Source of the DNA: JAKEGN01 sp964465665 | GTDB taxonomy: Bacteria > Pseudomonadota > Gammaproteobacteria > Steroidobacterales > Woeseiaceae | Reading direction: 5' to 3' | Length of the DNA: 13,194 nt | Assembly: GCA_964465665.1 (NCBI GenBank) | Contig: CAYXKM010000023.1 | Coordinates: 1-13,194, forward strand | Shown here: positions 4,825 through 11,876 of the stretch, in pieces | Layout of the letters: each line of letters starts with the position of its first letter | Position numbering within the stretch: position 1 is the first letter of the stretch | The notes under the pieces: model-generated | Seen by the model: the letters and a program-made list of their open reading frames with translations, nothing else | Told to the model about the DNA's origin: nothing | Database searches by the model: none | Translations under genes and position numbers: made by a program

Positions 4825-7728
4825 GTGGCCAATTTCCTAACCCGCATTTTCGGCAGTCGTAATCAGCGCCTGTTGCGCGAATTCTCCAATGTGGTTACGC
4901 AAATCAACGCACTGGAAGATGGACTGAAAAAGTTGCCGGATGCGGACATCGCGGCGAAGACGGGCGAGTTTCGCGAGCGTTTCTCGGACGGCGAACCGCT
5001 GGATGATTTGCTTCCGGAAGCTTTCGCGGTGGCTCGTGAAGTTGCCTGGCGCACCCTGGAGATGCGGCCCTTCGATGTGCAGCTGATCGGCGGAATGGTG
5101 CTGCACCAGGGAGACATCGCCGAGATGCGCACAGGGGAAGGCAAGACGCTGGTAGCTACCTTGCCTGCCTATCTCAACTCGCTGAGCGGCAAGGGAGTGC
5201 ATGTTGTTACGGTCAATGAGTACCTGGCGCAGCGCGATGCAGACTGGATGCGTCCGCTTTATGAGTTCCTCGGGCTGACCGTCGGTGTGGCAAAAAGCGG
5301 GCAGACGCAGGCCGAAAAGCGCGCTGCATATGCAAGCGACATTACCTATGCAACCAACAACGAGCTCGGGTTCGATTACTTGCGCGACAACCTGGCTTTT
5401 TCACTGGCCGACAAAGCACAGCGGGATTTGAACTTCGCGATTGTTGACGAAGTCGACTCCATTCTGATCGATGAAGCAAGAACGCCGCTCATTATTTCCG
5501 GTCCTACGGAGGAGAGCACCGATCTCTATCAAAAGATCAACAAGCTCATTCCGCGTCTCAAACAGCAACATGATTCCCCGGATCCGACGAATCTCGACAT
5601 ACACGCGAGCCAGGTGCGACTGACCGATGAACGCGGGCTGCGAATTACCACAAAGGGCGAAGACGGGCTTGATGTTGAAGTCATTCCTGTTGAACGGGCT
5701 CTGGAAATTGCCGGGGAGCGCGGCGCGAACCTTGTGCAGGTGGATGCCAAAGGCAAAGTTCCGGAATGCAAACTTGTCACGCGCGGACATTTCACAACGG
5801 ATGAAAAGTCAAAGCAGGTTCATCTCACGGACGACGGACACCAGCTTGTCGAGCAACTGATGATCCAGGCAGGGTTGCTCGGCGAAGGCGAGAGCCTTTA
5901 CGACGCAGCCAACATACGCCTGCTGCATCATCTCAATGCCGCGCTACGCGCGAATTTCATGTTCCATCTTGACGTCGAATACATCGTCAAGGATGGCGAG
6001 ATCATCATCGTCGATGAATTCACCGGACGAACGATGCCGGGTCGCCGCTGGTCGGATGGTCTGCACCAGGCAATCGAGGCCAAGGAAGGTGTTGCAGTCA
6101 AACAGGAAAACCAGACCGTTGCTTCCATTACCTTTCAGAATTACTTTCGGCTGTACCGAAACCTGTCCGGCATGACTGGCACGGCGGACACGGAAGCCTT
6201 TGAATTTCAACAGATTTATGGCCTTGAAGTGATCGTAATCCCGACCCATATGCCGATGGTCCGCGGGGACATGCCGGACCTCGTTTACCTCACCCAGAAG
6301 GACAAGTTCGAAGCAATCGTGGAGGACATAGTCGATTGCCGCGAGCGCGGCCAGCCGGTGCTGGTCGGCACGACATCGATCGAAACGTCCGAGTTGCTGT
6401 CCTCCATTCTGAAGAAGAAGAGCATCGATCACGAAGTGCTGAATGCAAAGCAACACGCGCGCGAAGCCATCGTGGTGCAACAAGCGGGACGGCCGGGCGC
6501 GATTACCATCGCTACCAACATGGCAGGCCGTGGAACGGATATCGTTCTCGGCGGCAACCGCGAAGCAGAAATCGTGGCGGCCGGGCCGAACGCCGACAAG
6601 GAAAGCATTCGAGCAGACTGGAACAAACGGCACGCCGCCGTTATCGCTTCCGGGGGCCTGCACATAGTCGGCACCGAGCGGCATGAATCGAGACGTATTG
6701 ACAACCAGCTCCGCGGCCGGTCCGGCCGTCAGGGTGATCCTGGCTCGAGCCGCTTCTACCTTTCGATGGAAGACACGCTCATGCGTATCTTCGGCGACCC
6801 GAACCGCACCAAGGCGCTCCTGTCGAGGGCCGGCATGCGTGAGGGTGAGGCTATCGAAAGCAAATTGCTTACGCGCCAGATAGAACGTGCTCAGCGTAAG
6901 GTAGAAGCTCACAACTTCGACATTCGCAAGAATCTTCTTGAGTACGACGATGTTGCGAATGACCAGCGCAAGGTCGTCTATCACCAGCGATCGGAACTGA
7001 TGGCCGCTGACGACATTCGCGATTCCGTCATTGCGATACGGGAGGAGGTGGTCGGGGCGCTGGTGGACCAGTACATGCCGCGAGGCAGTCAGGAAGAGCA
7101 ATGGGACACGGATGGGCTGACGCATGCACTCGAGAACGATTTTGTAGTGCATCTCAATGTGACCAGGCTGGTTCAGGACGACAAATCCCTGAATGAAGAA
7201 AATATCCGGCAGCTCTGTGTTGACGCAGTGCAGGCAAGTTACGCGCAGAAAGAGCAGGCATTCGGTGCGGAAGCCATGCGCCTGGTCGAAAAGTCGGTGA
7301 TGTTGAGGCAACTGGATCTGCATTGGAAAGAGCATCTTGCTGCGATGGACTATCTTCGCCAAGGTATTCACCTGCGTGGTTATGCCCAGAAAAACCCGAA
7401 ACAGGAGTACAAGCGCGAAGCTTTTGCGATGTTCGGGGAGATGCTGGAGCAGGTGAAGCACGACACGATCAGCATTCTCGCCAGGATACGGATTCAGAGC
7501 GAGCAGGATATTCAGCGCATGGAAGCACAACGTCGTGCTGTACAGAAACTCCAGGCGCAACATGCCGAGGTGTCGGCTCTCGGTTCAGGCGAACAGGTCA
7601 AACCGGAACCGCGCAAAGCGGAGCCGGTCACGCCATTCATTCGTGACACCCGAAAGGTCGGCCGGAACGAACCCTGTCCCTGCGGGTCCGGCCGCAAGTA
7701 CAAGCAGTGTCACGGCAGGTTGAGCTGA
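4825..7728 (+). CDS. secA: Preprotein translocase motor ATPase SecA
   Basis: SecA binds preproteins and SecYEG and drives export across the inner membrane with ATP. The protein has 967 residues against 901 in E. coli. It starts with GTG at 4825 (AGGAG at 4814-4818), giving MANFLTRIFGSRNQRLL as expected. Motifs: Walker A MRTGEGKT (101-108), Walker B IVDEVDSILIDEA (206-218), then the preprotein cross-linking domain, GRTMPGRRWSDGLHQA, the second ATPase fold with TNMAGRGTDIVLGG and QLRGRSGRQGDPGSSRF, the helical scaffold, and LWKEHL-type and DYLRQGIHLRGYAQKNP segments (here LHWKEHL). The C-terminal zinc/SecB-binding tail has Cys951, Cys953, Cys962 and His963. About 60 extra residues lie at roughly 249-320 within the cross-linking domain, explaining most of the extra length. 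mutT follows 13 bases downstream, as in E. coli. Confidence 0.99.
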   Translation: MANFLTRIFGSRNQRLLREFSNVVTQINALEDGLKKLPDADIAAKTGEFRERFSDGEPLDDLLPEAFAVAREVAWRTLEMRPFDVQLIGGMVLHQGDIAEMRTGEGKTLVATLPAYLNSLSGKGVHVVTVNEYLAQRDADWMRPLYEFLGLTVGVAKSGQTQAEKRAAYASDITYATNNELGFDYLRDNLAFSLADKAQRDLNFAIVDEVDSILIDEARTPLIISGPTEESTDLYQKINKLIPRLKQQHDSPDPTNLDIHASQVRLTDERGLRITTKGEDGLDVEVIPVERALEIAGERGANLVQVDAKGKVPECKLVTRGHFTTDEKSKQVHLTDDGHQLVEQLMIQAGLLGEGESLYDAANIRLLHHLNAALRANFMFHLDVEYIVKDGEIIIVDEFTGRTMPGRRWSDGLHQAIEAKEGVAVKQENQTVASITFQNYFRLYRNLSGMTGTADTEAFEFQQIYGLEVIVIPTHMPMVRGDMPDLVYLTQKDKFEAIVEDIVDCRERGQPVLVGTTSIETSELLSSILKKKSIDHEVLNAKQHAREAIVVQQAGRPGAITIATNMAGRGTDIVLGGNREAEIVAAGPNADKESIRADWNKRHAAVIASGGLHIVGTERHESRRIDNQLRGRSGRQGDPGSSRFYLSMEDTLMRIFGDPNRTKALLSRAGMREGEAIESKLLTRQIERAQRKVEAHNFDIRKNLLEYDDVANDQRKVVYHQRSELMAADDIRDSVIAIREEVVGALVDQYMPRGSQEEQWDTDGLTHALENDFVVHLNVTRLVQDDKSLNEENIRQLCVDAVQASYAQKEQAFGAEAMRLVEKSVMLRQLDLHWKEHLAAMDYLRQGIHLRGYAQKNPKQEYKREAFAMFGEMLEQVKHDTISILARIRIQSEQDIQRMEAQRRAVQKLQAQHAEVSALGSGEQVKPEPRKAEPVTPFIRDTRKVGRNEPCPCGSGRKYKQCHGRLS

Positions 7729-7741
7729 TGGATGTTGTGTC

Positions 7742-8152
7742 TTGCGCCCGGTCCAGGTAGCAGCCGGAATTTTGCAGGATGCATCGGGCCGCGTCCTGAT
7801 TACCGAAAGGCTGGGCGACTCGCAGTTTGTCGGGATGTGGGAGTTTCCCGGTGGCAAGATTTCTCCGGGTGAATCCGCAACCTCAGCGCTCGCGCGCGAG
7901 CTGTCTGAGGAGCTTGGCATCGAAGTCGAGGCATGCGAGCATTTCATGAGCGTTGAACATCATTATGCCGATCGCAGCGTCGCTATCGAATTCTACAGGG
8001 TGACCGGATGGCAATCGGTGCCGGTCGGCCTCGACGGCCAGGCGCTGCGATGGATAGCACCGGAGCTGTTGACCGCAGCGGATATGTTGCCGGCCGATGT
8101 GCCGGTCCTCGAGGCGTTGCGAGCCTCGCCGGCGGCGATCAGGAAACGCTGA
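7742..8152 (+). CDS. mutT: MutT-type Nudix hydrolase (8-oxo-dGTP diphosphatase)
   Basis: MutT hydrolyses 8-oxo-dGTP to the monophosphate and so prevents A:T to C:G transversions. The 136-residue product carries a complete Nudix box, residues 38-60 (G-x5-E-x7-REL-x-EELGI), preceded by MWEFPGGK, and ends soon after a WIAPELL segment; length fits single-domain MutT (E. coli 129). There is no C-terminal ThiE-like domain as in some Pseudomonas relatives. The only in-frame start before the conserved core is TTG at 7742; the frame is closed by a stop at 7721 and contains no ATG or GTG between. An ATG overlapping the secA stop (7728) opens only a ten-codon frame in another phase. The gene is probably co-transcribed with secA. 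Its 3' end overlaps zapD on the other strand by 14 bases. The substrate is inferred from family and synteny. Confidence 0.93.
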   Translation: MRPVQVAAGILQDASGRVLITERLGDSQFVGMWEFPGGKISPGESATSALARELSEELGIEVEACEHFMSVEHHYADRSVAIEFYRVTGWQSVPVGLDGQALRWIAPELLTAADMLPADVPVLEALRASPAAIRKR

Positions 8153-8969
8153 TCTGAAATATGACGTCGTGCCCGGTCTGCACCGCGCGGCGATTGATCG
8201 TGGACCAGTCGAGAAAGCGAACCGTGAAACGGTTCTGGCTGCCACTGACCTCGGGGTAAAGCGGGCTGTCATCCGGTAAGGTCACACGCAGCATGCGACA
8301 ACTCGCATCTTTCTGCATTTTGTGGTGATACATGCCGTTGATCGCTACTTTCTCCGTTGGCTGGGCGCTTTCCCGCATTAGCCACAGCAATTCGATGACG
8401 GCGTCGCAGACCGGCCGGATCGCCAACAGCCAGTCGTCCAGATCTTCCTTGCGCCGGTCGAAGGGCTGCCGCAGCCAGTGATTGAACTCCGGAAGGTCGA
8501 ACTCGCAGGTGCCGCCGGGAATCGAGCTGCGGTGCTTGATTGAGCTCAGGAATTCGTTGTCTTTCAACGGCTGCAAGTACTGGGGTCCGGCGGCGTCGAC
8601 GTCCGAGCGAATCGACAGCAGGTTGCGGATAAGTGCGTCGAGCCGGCGCGCGTCAACTTCAGGTTGGCTCTTGTACCGCTTCAGGTTTTCGACGTGATAG
8701 TCGAGTTCCTTGTACACATCGCTGCGCACGTCGCCACGACCCAGGATGGCCATGATCTCGATCAGGCTGCCGGTCGCCGCCCGCGTTGCCCACTCTGCCT
8801 CAAGCTCAATGTTGTAGAGCATCTGGCGATACAGGAACTCCAGCCGCATGAAAGTGCGCATGCGCTCGTTGAGCGGTTGTTCGTATTCGACGCGTCGCCG
8901 TCCGGCGATCCCGGACGATGGCGCTGCAATATGGCTGGCAGTGGCTGGCATGGTCGTATTCTGCGCCAC
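8139..8969 (-). CDS. zapD: Cell division protein ZapD (FtsZ-bundling factor)
   Basis: ZapD (YacF, DUF1342) binds the FtsZ C-terminal tail and cross-links filaments to stabilise the Z-ring. The family core begins at VEYEQPLNERMRTFMRLEFLYRQ and runs through GRGDVRSDVYKELD, SIPGGTCEFDLPEFNHWL, INGMYHHKM and SPLYPEVSGSQNRFTVRF, all closely matching E. coli ZapD (247 residues). The frame gives 276 residues from a GTG at 8969; ATG at 8951 is an equally reasonable start (270 residues). Either leaves an extra 20-27 residues before the core, rich in Ala, Ser and Thr, with no clear Shine-Dalgarno for either choice. It follows coaE by 46 bases. Its 3' end overlaps mutT by 14 bases in convergent orientation. 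Its target FtsZ is encoded 6.3 kb away. Confidence 0.95.
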   Translation of the reverse strand: MAQNTTMPATASHIAAPSSGIAGRRRVEYEQPLNERMRTFMRLEFLYRQMLYNIELEAEWATRAATGSLIEIMAILGRGDVRSDVYKELDYHVENLKRYKSQPEVDARRLDALIRNLLSIRSDVDAAGPQYLQPLKDNEFLSSIKHRSSIPGGTCEFDLPEFNHWLRQPFDRRKEDLDDWLLAIRPVCDAVIELLWLMRESAQPTEKVAINGMYHHKMQKDASCRMLRVTLPDDSPLYPEVSGSQNRFTVRFLDWSTINRRAVQTGHDVIFQISVS

Positions 8970-8978
8970 GGTGTGAAT

Positions 8979-9005
8979 TCAGGCAAATTGCGCCTGAGTC
9001 TCAGG
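8979..9005 (-). other. Three-armed inverted repeat between coaE and zapD
   Basis: TCAGGC (8979-8984) pairs with GCCTGA (8992-8997) around a 7-base loop; alternatively CCTGA (8993-8997) pairs with TCAGG (9001-9005) around GTC. The middle arm is shared, so only one hairpin can form. It occupies most of the 46-base gap. No strong T-run follows on the - strand (AATTT only). It could modulate zapD expression or be mRNA-processing structure; function unknown. Confidence 0.4.
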
Positions 9006-9015
9006 GCGTCGCAGA

Positions 9016-9636
9016 TCAGCGACGCAATTGCGCATCAGCGGATGATTTCGCCAGCATCAGAAAATCTCGGTGCAGCTTCTCGACCTGTCGCCGGGTATTT
9101 TCGATATCGCCGTCATTGCTGATCACCTCGCTGGCGATGGCGCGGCGCTCTTCGCGGCTAGCCTGTGTCGCAATCATTCGCCGTGCCTGTTCGATGCTGT
9201 CCCTGTCACGGGACAGGAGGCGCTTCAGCTGGGTTCGCGGATCGCAATCCACAACGACGATGCGGTCCATGGCGGACTTCAGGTCTGACTCTGCCAGAAG
9301 CGGAACGACGATAATCTGGTATGGCCCACCAGCTGCGTCGGAGCGGGTCATCGTTTCCTTCCGGATCCTCGGATGAAGAATTCCTTCCAGGGCGATGCGA
9401 TAGTCTTCATTCCCGAAAACCAGTTTTCTAAGTTTGCTGCGGTTGAGGTTGCCATCGGACATTATCACCCCGTCACCGAAGCGCTCGCGGATCTCATCGA
9501 GAGCCGGCATTCCTGGCCGCACGAGCTCCCTCGCTATGAGGTCGGTATCGATCACCGGAACACCGTGAGCCGCGAACATGTCCGAGACTGTGGTCTTGCC
9601 ACTGGCGATACCGCCGGTCAGGCCGATTCTAAGCAC
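9016..9636 (-). CDS. coaE: Dephospho-CoA kinase
   Basis: CoaE phosphorylates the 3'-hydroxyl of dephospho-CoA with ATP, the last step of coenzyme A synthesis. With GTG at 9636 as start the product is 206 residues, the same as E. coli CoaE, and begins MLRIGLTGGIASGKTTVSDMF with the P-loop at residues 8-16. Further family features are VIDTDLIARELV (Asp32 in the CoA-binding side), LHPRIR, and the PLLAES lid-region segment followed by VVVDCDPRTQLKRLLSRD. Longer in-frame starts (to 9708) would run back inside pilD and add residues without counterpart. The GTG lies 11 bases after the pilD stop; a GAGGGC just upstream, overlapping the pilD stop, is a usable Shine-Dalgarno, so translation is probably coupled. 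The pilD-coaE-zapD order is common in gammaproteobacteria. Confidence 0.96.
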   Translation of the reverse strand: MLRIGLTGGIASGKTTVSDMFAAHGVPVIDTDLIARELVRPGMPALDEIRERFGDGVIMSDGNLNRSKLRKLVFGNEDYRIALEGILHPRIRKETMTRSDAAGGPYQIIVVPLLAESDLKSAMDRIVVVDCDPRTQLKRLLSRDRDSIEQARRMIATQASREERRAIASEVISNDGDIENTRRQVEKLHRDFLMLAKSSADAQLRR

Positions 9637-9647
9637 GGGATATGCCC

Positions 9648-10532
9648 TCAGCCCATGGTGTCCAGGTAGCTCCCGACAATCTGCGGGCCATAAAGGAGCG
9701 CGATCCATCCCGCTGCGGCGAGGTACGGACCAAAAGGAATCGGTACATTACGGTTATGCCCCACGAACACGATCATCGCCAGACCGACGGCCGCGCCGAC
9801 CACGGCCGACAGCAGGATGATCAACGGCAACATTTGCCATCCGAGCCAGGCTCCGAGCGCAGCGAGCAGCTTGAAGTCGCCGTATCCCATGCCCTCTTTG
9901 CCGGTCACCAGCCTGAAGAGATGATAAATGCTCCACAGGGAAAGGTAGCCGGCCAGGGCGCCGATGATGCTGCTCTGCGGGTCGATGAAAAGCCGCTCGG
10001 CGCCGTCCACCGGGTGGAAGAGACTGAGTGTCAGGCCAAGCCAGAGCAGCGGCAGGGATATGGAATCCAGGATCAGCTGTCTGTCGATGTCGATAACGCT
10101 GATGGCGATCAGCGACCAGGTCAGGACTATGGCCACAGCGGCCTCCCAGCCGAAACCGAAACGCCAGGCAACAACAGCCGTGAGCAGGGCAGTCATGGAT
10201 TCCACGATCGGATAGCGCTTCGATATCGGCGCCTTGCAGTTTGCACATTTGCCACCGAGGACGAGATAACTGATCACCGGGATATTCTGCAGGGCAGTGA
10301 TCATCGAGCCACAGGACGGGCACCGCGATCGCGGCACCATCAGGTCAAAACGCCCCGTCGGCAGATCGATTGCCGGTAAAGCGCTGATCTCGGCACAGTG
10401 GGCTCGCCATTCTCGCTCCATCATGATGGGCAGGCGGTGGATGACGACGTTGAGAAAACTGCCGACCAGCAGCGATACGGTGAAAACGGTCGCAACGAAC
10501 AGCCAGGGAGTATGGGCGAACAATTCGAACAT
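9648..10532 (-). CDS. pilD: Prepilin leader peptidase / N-methyltransferase PilD
   Basis: PilD cleaves the short leader of type IV prepilins and type II secretion pseudopilins at the inner membrane and N-methylates the new N-terminus. The 294-residue protein is of usual length. It begins with a hydrophobic segment (9-30) and LLVGSFLNVVIHRLP, then a cytoplasmic loop with two CxxC pairs (Cys71/74 and Cys96/99), typical of the bifunctional enzyme. Several membrane helices follow, with the aspartyl-protease signatures DIDRQLILD (148-156) and GYGDFK (Asp219). The proline usual in the first signature (LPD) is replaced by leucine here (ILD), an observation of uncertain weight. ATG at 10532 matches relatives in position. 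It lies downstream of pilC but is separated from it by an intrinsic terminator, and is followed closely by coaE. Confidence 0.97.
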   Translation of the reverse strand: MFELFAHTPWLFVATVFTVSLLVGSFLNVVIHRLPIMMEREWRAHCAEISALPAIDLPTGRFDLMVPRSRCPSCGSMITALQNIPVISYLVLGGKCANCKAPISKRYPIVESMTALLTAVVAWRFGFGWEAAVAIVLTWSLIAISVIDIDRQLILDSISLPLLWLGLTLSLFHPVDGAERLFIDPQSSIIGALAGYLSLWSIYHLFRLVTGKEGMGYGDFKLLAALGAWLGWQMLPLIILLSAVVGAAVGLAMIVFVGHNRNVPIPFGPYLAAAGWIALLYGPQIVGSYLDTMG

Positions 10533-10540
10533 GGCCTGTG

Positions 10541-10570
10541 ATTATCCCTTTCCGGTCCCGCAAAAGACAA
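10541..10570 (-). promoter_or_regulatory. Candidate promoter for pilD-coaE-zapD
   Basis: On the - strand TTGTCT (10570-10565) and GATAAT (10546-10541) are separated by 18 bases; the -10 matches five of six positions and the -35 four. The -35 overlaps the end of the pilC terminator stem. The predicted start, near 10534-10535, would leave only a few bases before the pilD ATG at 10532, so the mRNA would be nearly leaderless, or the resemblance is accidental. Confidence 0.4.
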
Positions 10571-10593
10571 CGGCGCCTGAACAGCGCCGTTGT
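10562..10593 (-). terminator. Intrinsic terminator after pilC
   Basis: ACAACGGCGC (10567-10576) is perfectly complementary to GCGCCGTTGT (10584-10593), a 10-bp GC-rich stem with a 7-base loop. Read on the - strand it is followed by CTTTTG, a short T-tract, 25 bases after the pilC stop. On the + strand only TTTC follows. It should end or attenuate pilBC transcription before pilD. Confidence 0.82.
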
Positions 10594-10617
10594 TTCACGA
10601 GGATTTGTCGAGTGGCC

Positions 10618-11838
10618 CTAGACGACCGAACCCATTTTGAATATTGGCAGGTACATGGCGACTACAAGGCCGCCAACCAGTACACCCAGGATTGCCATGA
10701 TCATCGGTTCGAGCAGTGAACTCAGGTTATCGACCGCATTGTCCACGTCTTCTTCGTAGAAGTCGGCAACTTTGGCGGACATCGCGTCGAGGGAACCCGA
10801 CTCCTCGCCGACGGCGATCATCTGGATCACCATGTTCGGAAACAGGTCTGTATTTTCCATTGCCTGTTGCAGGCGCTGGCCGGTAGACACCTCGTCCTTC
10901 ATTTTCAGCACGCCGACTTCATACACGATATTGCCAGTCGCGCCGGCCACCGAGTCCAGGGCCTCCACAAGGGGTACGCCGGCGCTGAACATGGTCGACA
11001 GCGTGCGCGCATACCGTGCTATTGCTGCCTTTTTCATGATCGGCCCGAGGATTGGTGCTTTCAGGGTCATCCGATCCAGGAAATGCCGCATCGCCCGCGA
11101 GCGCTTCTTGAAATAGAGGAATGCATAGACGCCGCCGCCGGCAATCATGGCAAGTATCCAGCCCTGGTCCCGGATGAATTGTGACGCAGTGATGACCATG
11201 CGGGTGAAAGCAGGAAGATCGGCGCCAAAACCCTTGAACAGGTCTTCGAACGCGGGAATGACGAAAATCATCAGAATGATCGTAACTACGAACGCAACCA
11301 CAACAACGGCGGCCGGGTAAGTCAGCGCTTTCTTGATTTTCTTCTTGATCGCCTCGGTTTTTTCCTTGTAGGTCGCGATTTTGTCCAGCAAGGTTTCGAG
11401 CGCGCCGGCCTGCTCACCCGACTCCACGAGGTTCACGAACAGGTCATCGAAATACAAGGGATGCTTGGCAAGCGCTTCAGCCAGCGCGCTGCCGCCCTCG
11501 ACATCCGCTTTGATGGCGAGGATCAGTTTTTGCATGCTGGCGTTCTCATGGCCGTTGCCGACAATCTCGAACGCCTGGACCAATGGAATGCCGGCAGCAA
11601 GCATGGTTGCAAGCTGGCGGCTGAAAATGGCGATGTCCCCGGGGGTGATCTTCGCAACACTGCTGAAAAGCCCCTTGCTTTGTTTGCGAATACGGCTCGG
11701 AACGACGCCCTGCCGCCGCAGGTCCGCGCGCACTGCGGCCTCATTGGCCGCCATGCTCTTGCCCTTGATCTTGTTGCCCTTTCTGTCGGTTCCTTCCCAG
11801 ACAAAAGGCGTACTGCCCGCTACCGCTATCTCAGCCAT
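10618..11838 (-). CDS. pilC: Type IV pilus inner-membrane platform protein PilC
   Basis: PilC is the polytopic platform protein that couples the PilB and PilT motors to pilin assembly. The 406-residue product has two type II secretion F domains (about 73-195 and 276-398) and three membrane segments (about 175-196, 226-243 and 376-397), the normal plan. It starts PFVWEGTDRKGNKIKGK near the N-terminus and contains FSRQLATMLAAGIPLVQA and the paralogous YARTLSTMFSAGVPLVEAL, plus two GE-x-SG/GEQAG repeats (ESGEQAGALETLL, GEESGSLDAM). The ATG at 11838 has GGAAGAG seven bases upstream. It follows pilB by 38 bases, so both are likely one transcript, and a strong stem-loop terminator follows. Confidence 0.98.
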   Translation of the reverse strand: MAEIAVAGSTPFVWEGTDRKGNKIKGKSMAANEAAVRADLRRQGVVPSRIRKQSKGLFSSVAKITPGDIAIFSRQLATMLAAGIPLVQAFEIVGNGHENASMQKLILAIKADVEGGSALAEALAKHPLYFDDLFVNLVESGEQAGALETLLDKIATYKEKTEAIKKKIKKALTYPAAVVVVAFVVTIILMIFVIPAFEDLFKGFGADLPAFTRMVITASQFIRDQGWILAMIAGGGVYAFLYFKKRSRAMRHFLDRMTLKAPILGPIMKKAAIARYARTLSTMFSAGVPLVEALDSVAGATGNIVYEVGVLKMKDEVSTGQRLQQAMENTDLFPNMVIQMIAVGEESGSLDAMSAKVADFYEEDVDNAVDNLSSLLEPMIMAILGVLVGGLVVAMYLPIFKMGSVV

Positions 11839-11876
11839 CGTCGTCTCTTCCGTTAACCGCGTTAAATACCCGACTC

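Noticed and set aside
4652..4840. 62-codon frame upstream of secA as a possible SecM-like leader peptide
   Set aside because: No signal sequence, no arrest motif near the end, and no convincing ribosome site; it also runs past the secA start.
5944..7563. 539-codon open frame antisense to secA
   Set aside because: It is fully inside the secA coding sequence, which is conserved throughout; long antisense frames are expected in GC-rich genes.
9637..9708. 24-codon N-terminal extension of CoaE
   Set aside because: It would lie inside pilD, precedes the family start, and the GTG at 9636 gives exactly 206 residues.
9642..10379. 245-codon + strand frame opposite pilD and coaE
   Set aside because: Hydrophilic, repetitive Arg/Gln/Asp-rich translation typical of the reverse phase of a membrane-protein gene; pilD is unmistakable on the other strand.
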